Shown here: positions 59,946-64,000 of the stretch, in pieces
Layout of the letters: every line of letters starts with the position of its first letter
Position numbering within the stretch: the first letter of the stretch is position 1
The notes under the pieces: model-generated
What the model was told of the DNA's origin: nothing
Databases searched by the model: none
Seen by the model: only the letters and a program-made list of their open reading frames with translations
Source of the DNA: Deltaproteobacteria bacterium HGW-Deltaproteobacteria-4
GTDB lineage: Bacteria; Desulfobacterota; Desulfuromonadia; Desulfuromonadales; UBA2197
Direction: 5' to 3'
Length of the DNA stretch: 64,000 nt
Assembly (NCBI GenBank): GCA_002841765.1
Contig: PHAV01000007.1
Location: forward strand, 79,033-143,032
Made by a program: the position numbers and the translations under genes

Positions 59946-61775
59946 ATGCTGTCACGTCTATTCATCGGGTTTATTCTACTCGTCATCATCACCTCACCCG
60001 CCGGAAGTTTCGCGGCGTCCGATTGTCCCCTTCTCGATAGCGCCGCCGCCACGGCCCAGCTCGAAATCCTCAGCGCCGAAGTCCTTTATCACAATCGCCT
60101 TTATTATCAGGAACTCCGTCCCGTCCTCAGTGACGCCGAGTATGACCGCCTTTATGCCCGGTTGGTGCGGCTGGAGGCCTGCTTTCCCTTGCTGGTCGCT
60201 GCCGATTCCCCGACGCGACGGGTGGGGGCGGAGGGGGTCGATCCGAAATTGACGATCGCCCATGCGCAGCCGATGCTCAGTCTGACTTCCAGCGCCGATG
60301 AATCGGCGGTCGCGGCGCTGTTGCAGCGGGTGAAAAAGGTCAAGGCGGGGAAGGTTCTTTATCTGGTTCAGCCGAAGTTTGACGGCCTGCCGGTGGAGCT
60401 CCTTTATCTGCAGGGAAAGCTGGTGGCGGCGGCGACGCGCGGCGATGGCCTGCGTGGCGAAGATGTCACCGCCCAGGCGCAGAAGCTCGGTGCTCTTCCG
60501 CAAAAGCTGCGCGGCAACTATCCACCCCGATTGCTGCTGCGCGGTGAAATTTACGCCCGCAAAGAACGCCAAGAGACCGCGCCGCAGACAGCGGCGCTGG
60601 CAGCGTATGCGACGTTGCGTCACCAGGCGGTCGCCACTTTACGCAGTCAGGACGCCGCCCCGGAAGCTTTGGCCGCACTCGCTTTCTTCCCCTTCGCGCA
60701 GCTCACCATAGCGGATTCCGTCCTCTCCGATCGCGACAGTCTCCGCGCTCTCCAGGAGTGGGGCTTCGCCGATCCTCTGCTGCAAACCTGGAGTGCGGCC
60801 TCCCTTGCGGAGATCCGCGAACTCTTTGCCACCGCTCTGGCGCAGCGGAGTCAGTGGCCCTTTGCCGCCGATGGGATCGTCGTCAAGGTCGATGATTTGA
60901 CTCTGCGCCGCACCCTCGGTGACGGCAGCCGGGCGCCGAACTGGGCGGCAGCCTGGAAATTTCCCTCCGCCACCGTCCAGACGACTGTCACCGAAATCGT
61001 TTGGCAGACCGGTCGCACCGGCCGTCGCACGCCGGTGGCAACTCTGGCGCCGCGCGCGCTTGCGGGCATTCAGATCGAGCACGTTACACTCCATAATGCC
61101 GACGAGCTGGAGCGGCTCGACCTCATCGCCGGCGATGAAGTCCTCGTCGCCCTCAGTGGTGATGTGATCCCGCAGATTGTGGCCGTGACCAAACGGATTC
61201 CCCGGCGTGCCCTCCTTGCGAAGGCGTCGTCGGTTGTCGTCCTGCCGCATGCTTGCTACAGCGCCAGTGCCGACTGTTCGGCGCAATTTCTTAGTCGGGC
61301 GCTCCATTTCACCTCTCCCGCCGGGTTGAATATCGCCGGACTCGGGCGTGGTCGCCTGCAAGCGCTGATCTCAGCCGGACTGGTGCCGGATCTCCCCTCT
61401 CTTCTTACTCTCAAGGGGGAGGAGATTGCCGCCGTCGATGGCCTTGGTGCAAAAACAGCGGACAGGATCGCCACGGCACTGCAAAACGCCCGGCATCCGC
61501 AACCGTGGCGACTGCTGGCGGCGCTCGGGGTTGAGAGTGTCGGGCCGAAAACGCTGGCACGGCTGCAAAAACATTATGCCACCCTCGGTGTGATGACGAC
61601 CGCCACCGCCCCGGAACTCGCCAGCGTCATCGGTGACCGGTCCGGCGCCGCGCTTTCCAGTTTTTTTGCCAGCCCGGCGGCGAGGCCGCAGCTGGCCGCT
61701 TTCTATCGACTCGGGCTGCTCGGGGAGGATGAGGTGCTCAAGGATTGGGTGGAGCAACGCGTTGACGCGGATTGA
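59946..61775 (+). CDS. Exported LigB-like NAD-dependent DNA ligase
   Basis: A 609-residue NAD+-dependent DNA ligase with an N-terminal signal peptide (LFIGFILLVIITSPAGSFA). The adenylation lysine is K144 in VQPKFDG, with TRGDGLRGEDVT, LLLRGEIY and DGIVVKVDD (nucleotidyltransferase motifs), WKFPS, an OB fold (GRTGRRTPVATLAP, IEHVTLHNADEL, GDEVLVALSGDVIP), four zinc-finger-region cysteines (partly diverged) and helix-hairpin-helix repeats. Domain Ia residues Y, H and the DAEYD motif are present, but there is no BRCT domain. The pattern is that of LigB, which in E. coli also starts with a signal-like sequence. ATG 59946 follows AAGGAGGGGGC; the frame is open to 59847. Confidence 0.87.
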   Translation: MLSRLFIGFILLVIITSPAGSFAASDCPLLDSAAATAQLEILSAEVLYHNRLYYQELRPVLSDAEYDRLYARLVRLEACFPLLVAADSPTRRVGAEGVDPKLTIAHAQPMLSLTSSADESAVAALLQRVKKVKAGKVLYLVQPKFDGLPVELLYLQGKLVAAATRGDGLRGEDVTAQAQKLGALPQKLRGNYPPRLLLRGEIYARKERQETAPQTAALAAYATLRHQAVATLRSQDAAPEALAALAFFPFAQLTIADSVLSDRDSLRALQEWGFADPLLQTWSAASLAEIRELFATALAQRSQWPFAADGIVVKVDDLTLRRTLGDGSRAPNWAAAWKFPSATVQTTVTEIVWQTGRTGRRTPVATLAPRALAGIQIEHVTLHNADELERLDLIAGDEVLVALSGDVIPQIVAVTKRIPRRALLAKASSVVVLPHACYSASADCSAQFLSRALHFTSPAGLNIAGLGRGRLQALISAGLVPDLPSLLTLKGEEIAAVDGLGAKTADRIATALQNARHPQPWRLLAALGVESVGPKTLARLQKHYATLGVMTTATAPELASVIGDRSGAALSSFFASPAARPQLAAFYRLGLLGEDEVLKDWVEQRVDAD

Positions 61776-61799
61776 GCCGGGTGAAGTTTTTAGGCGGGA

Positions 61800-62019
61800 C
61801 CAAGCAAGTTCCGGGGGTTGCGCCCCCGACGACGCCCTACTTCTTTTCCTTGCCGGAAAGAAGTAGGCAAGAAAAGGCACCCCATCACCTGGCCCGCTGC
61901 GCGGGTTCCCTGCGCCCGGCAGACGTTTGGCGGGCGGACAAAAACTCGCTGCGCTCAGACATTTGTCCTCCTTTATCGCCAAACGTCCACCGTGCTCCGG
62001 CTACGGCGAAAGGGGGGAA
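61800..62019 (-). repeat. Dispersed repeat, copy B (inverted relative to 26648-26870)
   Basis: From the right, TTCCCCCCTTTCGCCG through GGACGTTTGGCGATAAAGG, AGCGCAGCGAGTTTTTGTCC and GGAACTTGC, the sequence follows copy A nearly base for base. Starts 24 bases after the ligase stop. The stretch 61776-62467 holds this repeat, two palindrome families and a predicted small RNA. Confidence 0.85.
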
Positions 62020-62047
62020 CACCAAGCTCGAAATCACAAAGATCATG

Positions 62048-62073
62048 GTAGGGGCGGCCCTTGTGGCCGCCCG
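62048..62073. repeat. Palindromic repeat arm (GTAGGGGCG family)
   Basis: GTAGGGGCGGCCCTTGTGGC with its complement GGCCGCCC forms a short hairpin; same family as 3416-3475. Confidence 0.7.
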
Positions 62074-62085
62074 CTTTGATCGTAA

Positions 62086-62125
62086 GCTCCCCTCCTTGCT
62101 TAAGGAAGGGGGGATGGGGGTGGTC
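62086..62125. repeat. Palindromic repeat arm (CCCCTCC family)
   Basis: CTCCCCTCCTTGCTTAAGG, then AAGGGGGGATGGGGGTGGTC: inverted orientation of the unit at 26530-26590. Confidence 0.7.
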
Positions 62126-62170
62126 GGTTTAAAAGAGTGGAGAAGCCGAGGCAGGGGGATGGTTAACGCC

Positions 62171-62199
62171 TTGACTTGCTTTGGGTAATCGGATTTAAT
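62171..62199 (+). promoter_or_regulatory. Strong sigma-70 promoter
   Basis: TTGACT (62171-62176), exactly 17 bases, TTTAAT (62194-62199), each five of six to consensus. No long reading frame follows; a terminator lies about 60-90 bases downstream. Confidence 0.65.
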
Positions 62200-62205
62200 G
62201 TTGAC

Positions 62206-62295
62206 CCGTCAATATAAGGCCCGATGGGGGCGGCGGGCAGCATCGGATTCCTTCAAACCGCCGCTTCGGATTCTTGCCGAAGCGGCGGTTTTTTT
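62206..62295 (+). ncRNA. Predicted small RNA upstream of the AvcD-like gene
   Basis: About 90 bases from the predicted start (around 62206) to the end of a terminator. Two hairpins: CCGATG...CATCGG (62221-62246) and a strong factor-independent terminator with a 15-bp stem (62255-62269 with 62277-62291) and seven T residues (62289-62295). No ribosome binding site or open frame of interest. It lies 173 bases before an AvcD-type deaminase gene; in AvcID systems a small RNA encoded just upstream inhibits the deaminase, so this is a candidate for that role, by position only. Confidence 0.55.
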
Positions 62296-62467
62296 GCACA
62301 ATTGGACGTCCCGCTTGTGCCGAAAAAGCATCTATAGATACCTTCGAATAAAAGCGGTGTCATTATGAAAAGCATATATCGGGTCGCTGGCTGCGTAAAT
62401 AACGATTCGACCACAAAAAATTTGAGAATCTGAAAAATCAGGACACAAGCTGCCCTTGGGAGGAAAT

Positions 62468-63943
62468 ATGAATGGCGTAGTTGAGAAGGTCTATCAGCAT
62501 AGAAATGATTTTATAATTATCGGGTTAACTGGAAAAATTGCGAGTGGGTGTACGACAGCAGCTGATTTCTTAACAAAAAAAGTTGATGAGATTGTTTTGC
62601 CTGAGATAAATATTGGAGAAGAATCAAATGATAATCAGAGAAAAAAATATATTATTTCAAGATATTACAAAAGCAACTGGTCGCAATTTATAAAAATATG
62701 CGTACGAGATGTTATTACGACTTTCGTGTTAGATAATGGGTTTGATAAATTGGTAGCGTATGTTAATAGCGCAGTATCTGATGAACTACAAATAGATTTT
62801 TTAAAGTCTGAGTACGAACAAAAAATTAAACAAAACAAACATTTTATGACAATTCTAACAAAACGTTCTGAAAAAAAGGAAATTGTAAAAGAAGATGCAG
62901 AATATGTTTATGATTATCTAATAAACAAACTGCCATCGTTTACGACAGCAATAAAGAAGGGACTTTCTGCAGAAAGCTATAGAGAATTTTCAAAGGCGTT
63001 TCAACTTTTTGGCGACAATATAAGAAAATCTGGATGTGCAATTACTGAAACTTTTGACTCAAAAAATATATATTGTTTGGCAGAACGAATAAATCTAATC
63101 ATAAAAATATTAAAGATTTATAACAATGAAAATACAAATAGACATTATTTTGTCATTGATGCCTTTAGGAACCCTTTTGAATCAATGTTTTTTAAAGAGA
63201 GATATTCAGCATTTTATTTAATGGCAATAAAATCGCCTGAAGACGACAGGCACGATAGATTGTTTAAAGAGTTAAATCTAAACAAGACACAGATAGAAGA
63301 GCAAGACAAAAAAGAAAATCCTGACGGATCTCCACTAGAAAGTCGAGATATTTTTGTTTCACAAAATATCAGCGCATGCATAGAGAAAGCAGATATACAC
63401 ATTAATAATATTGGTAAACATGGATCTGACAGCTTCAATGAACTAAAAGGCAGACTTGTTACCTATGTATCATTAATACAGCATCCTGGACTAATTACTC
63501 CAGAGCGTGATGAAAAACTGATGCAAATTGCTTATACAGCAAAGCTTAATTCGGGATGCATCTCTAGGCAAGTCGGTGCAGTTGTTACAAATAAGCATGG
63601 AGCAATTGTTTCAATTGGATGGAATGATGTACCAGAAGGACAAACACAATGCTTGCTTAGAAATTTGGATCATTTACAGTCTGGGACTGATCCAAATTCT
63701 TACAGTGACTATGAAAAAATGGATAGTCAGTTTAAAGATAAGGTTCGGATAAAAATTTCTTTAATTGGAGGAAGGGAAAAGCTTAAAGGTAGGGGGCTAG
63801 CTTTTTGCTTCAAAGGTTTTCACAATGAAATCAAAAAAGATAAAAACCAAGTTCATACCAGGGCATTACACGCTGAAGAAAATGCATTTTTGCAGATTGT
63901 AAGGGCCTGTAAAGGATTTTGTGTAAATGGGTTTGTCGGTTAA
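62468..63943 (+). CDS. Truncated AvcD-type antiphage deoxycytidylate deaminase
   Basis: AT-rich gene of 491 codons. N-terminal P-loop domain with GLTGKIASGCTT (residues 19-30); long helical middle; C-terminal cytidine/dCMP deaminase domain beginning LITPERDEKLMQIAYTAKLNSGCISRQVGAVV and reaching the zinc motif H468-A469-E470 in LHAEENAFLQIV. The second half of the zinc site (PCxxC) is missing: after LQIV the frame runs into unrelated sequence and stops at 63943. The two-domain form is that of AvcD/DCD proteins, which destroy the dCTP/dCMP pool on phage infection. GGGAGGAAAT stands before ATG 62468. Probably inactive. Confidence 0.8.
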   Translation: MNGVVEKVYQHRNDFIIIGLTGKIASGCTTAADFLTKKVDEIVLPEINIGEESNDNQRKKYIISRYYKSNWSQFIKICVRDVITTFVLDNGFDKLVAYVNSAVSDELQIDFLKSEYEQKIKQNKHFMTILTKRSEKKEIVKEDAEYVYDYLINKLPSFTTAIKKGLSAESYREFSKAFQLFGDNIRKSGCAITETFDSKNIYCLAERINLIIKILKIYNNENTNRHYFVIDAFRNPFESMFFKERYSAFYLMAIKSPEDDRHDRLFKELNLNKTQIEEQDKKENPDGSPLESRDIFVSQNISACIEKADIHINNIGKHGSDSFNELKGRLVTYVSLIQHPGLITPERDEKLMQIAYTAKLNSGCISRQVGAVVTNKHGAIVSIGWNDVPEGQTQCLLRNLDHLQSGTDPNSYSDYEKMDSQFKDKVRIKISLIGGREKLKGRGLAFCFKGFHNEIKKDKNQVHTRALHAEENAFLQIVRACKGFCVNGFVG

Positions 63944-64000
63944 TAAGTCGGCATCCTGTCGCCGAAGATGATCGTAAACTGATTGAGTGCCGATTTCCAG
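63903..64000. mobile_element. Possible terminus of an IS256-family insertion sequence
   Basis: The deaminase sequence stops making sense near 63900, where GGGCCTGTAAAGGATTTTGT begins, continuing GTAAATGGG. Ends of the TGTAAA...TTGTGTAAA type are characteristic of IS256-family elements, and the following sequence is more GC-rich than the gene. The rest of the element, and the target duplication, would lie outside the window. Confidence 0.45.

Noticed and set aside
61371..61982. Minus-strand 203-codon frame over the ligase end and the dispersed repeat
   Set aside because: It joins antisense of the ligase with repeat sequence. The part shared with the 26.6-kb copy has no ATG and no known domain, so I treat it as a repeat, not a gene.
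1..64000. rRNA, tRNA and CRISPR
   Set aside because: No T-arm-like GGTTCRAATCC with acceptor pairing, no rRNA-like stretches and no regularly spaced direct repeats were seen.

Overview
The window looks like a chromosomal segment of a Gram-negative, metal- and redox-active deltaproteobacterium, most likely Desulfuromonadales (Geobacter, Desulfuromonas or Pelobacter relatives). This rests on the complete Tol-Pal operon, TamA/TamB, OmpA and MurJ (a two-membrane envelope), the arsenic and cobalt gene sets, the mostly GC-rich coding sequence and the general gene mix; no rRNA, tRNA or CRISPR array is visible. Two patches are clearly AT-rich and look acquired: a nuclease-like gene (25195-26187) and a truncated antiphage deaminase gene (62468-63943).

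Layout. 1-1741: the 5' part of a multi-PAS sensor histidine kinase running off the left edge. 1951-10099: gabD, a small hypothetical gene, kup, a YdjC-type deacetylase with a glycosyltransferase, a small PhnA-like gene, acpH, a dienelactone hydrolase and a hemolysin III protein, all on +. 10121-13820: uvsE, a DUF2845 protein, uup and a small exported protein on -, then murJ on +. 15613-20653: a - strand trio with an M6 metalloprotease that ends in a dockerin-like repeat, a cohesin-like lipoprotein and a cohesin-plus-dockerin protein. 20778-25076: pgi, yaeQ, UPF0178, a YgjP-type peptidase and a VapBC-type toxin-antitoxin pair. 25195-28980: the AT-rich nuclease, a repeat-rich gap, a DUF1015 gene and a periplasmic thioredoxin. 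29091-35891: ispG-tamA-tamB. 36242-37489: an OmpA/TSP3 porin-like protein. 37561-40355: cbiMNQO behind a cobalamin riboswitch. 40409-43186: the arsR-arsC-acr3 operon with a small membrane protein and a CDF-type transporter. 43533-45883: SulP anion transporter plus tandem universal stress protein.

46269-51904 is a long run of - strand genes around metals, sulfur and redox: a NifX-like protein, DUF302, an SBF/Acr3-like transporter, a DUF134 regulator, an IscU-like scaffold, a methyltransferase, a J-domain protein, two YeeE/YedE transporters and a ZIP transporter. The first YeeE/YedE gene has an in-frame TGA exactly where the family has a conserved cysteine. The frame stays open for 40 more codons and stops in the usual 4-base overlap with the next gene, and a SECIS-like hairpin with a G in its loop starts 15 bases after the TGA. 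I read it as a probable selenoprotein transporter and the strongest novel signal here. 52188-58618: a cation/proton antiporter fused to a PTS EIIA domain and the tolQRAB-pal-cpoB operon. 58770-61775: a PP-loop thiouridylase-like protein and an exported LigB-like NAD DNA ligase.

The right end has a dispersed repeat (inverted copy of one at 26.6 kb), a predicted small RNA with its own promoter and terminator, and an AvcD-type antiphage dCMP deaminase gene that breaks off after the HAE motif at sequence resembling an IS256-family end. This suggests a damaged AvcID-like defence locus.
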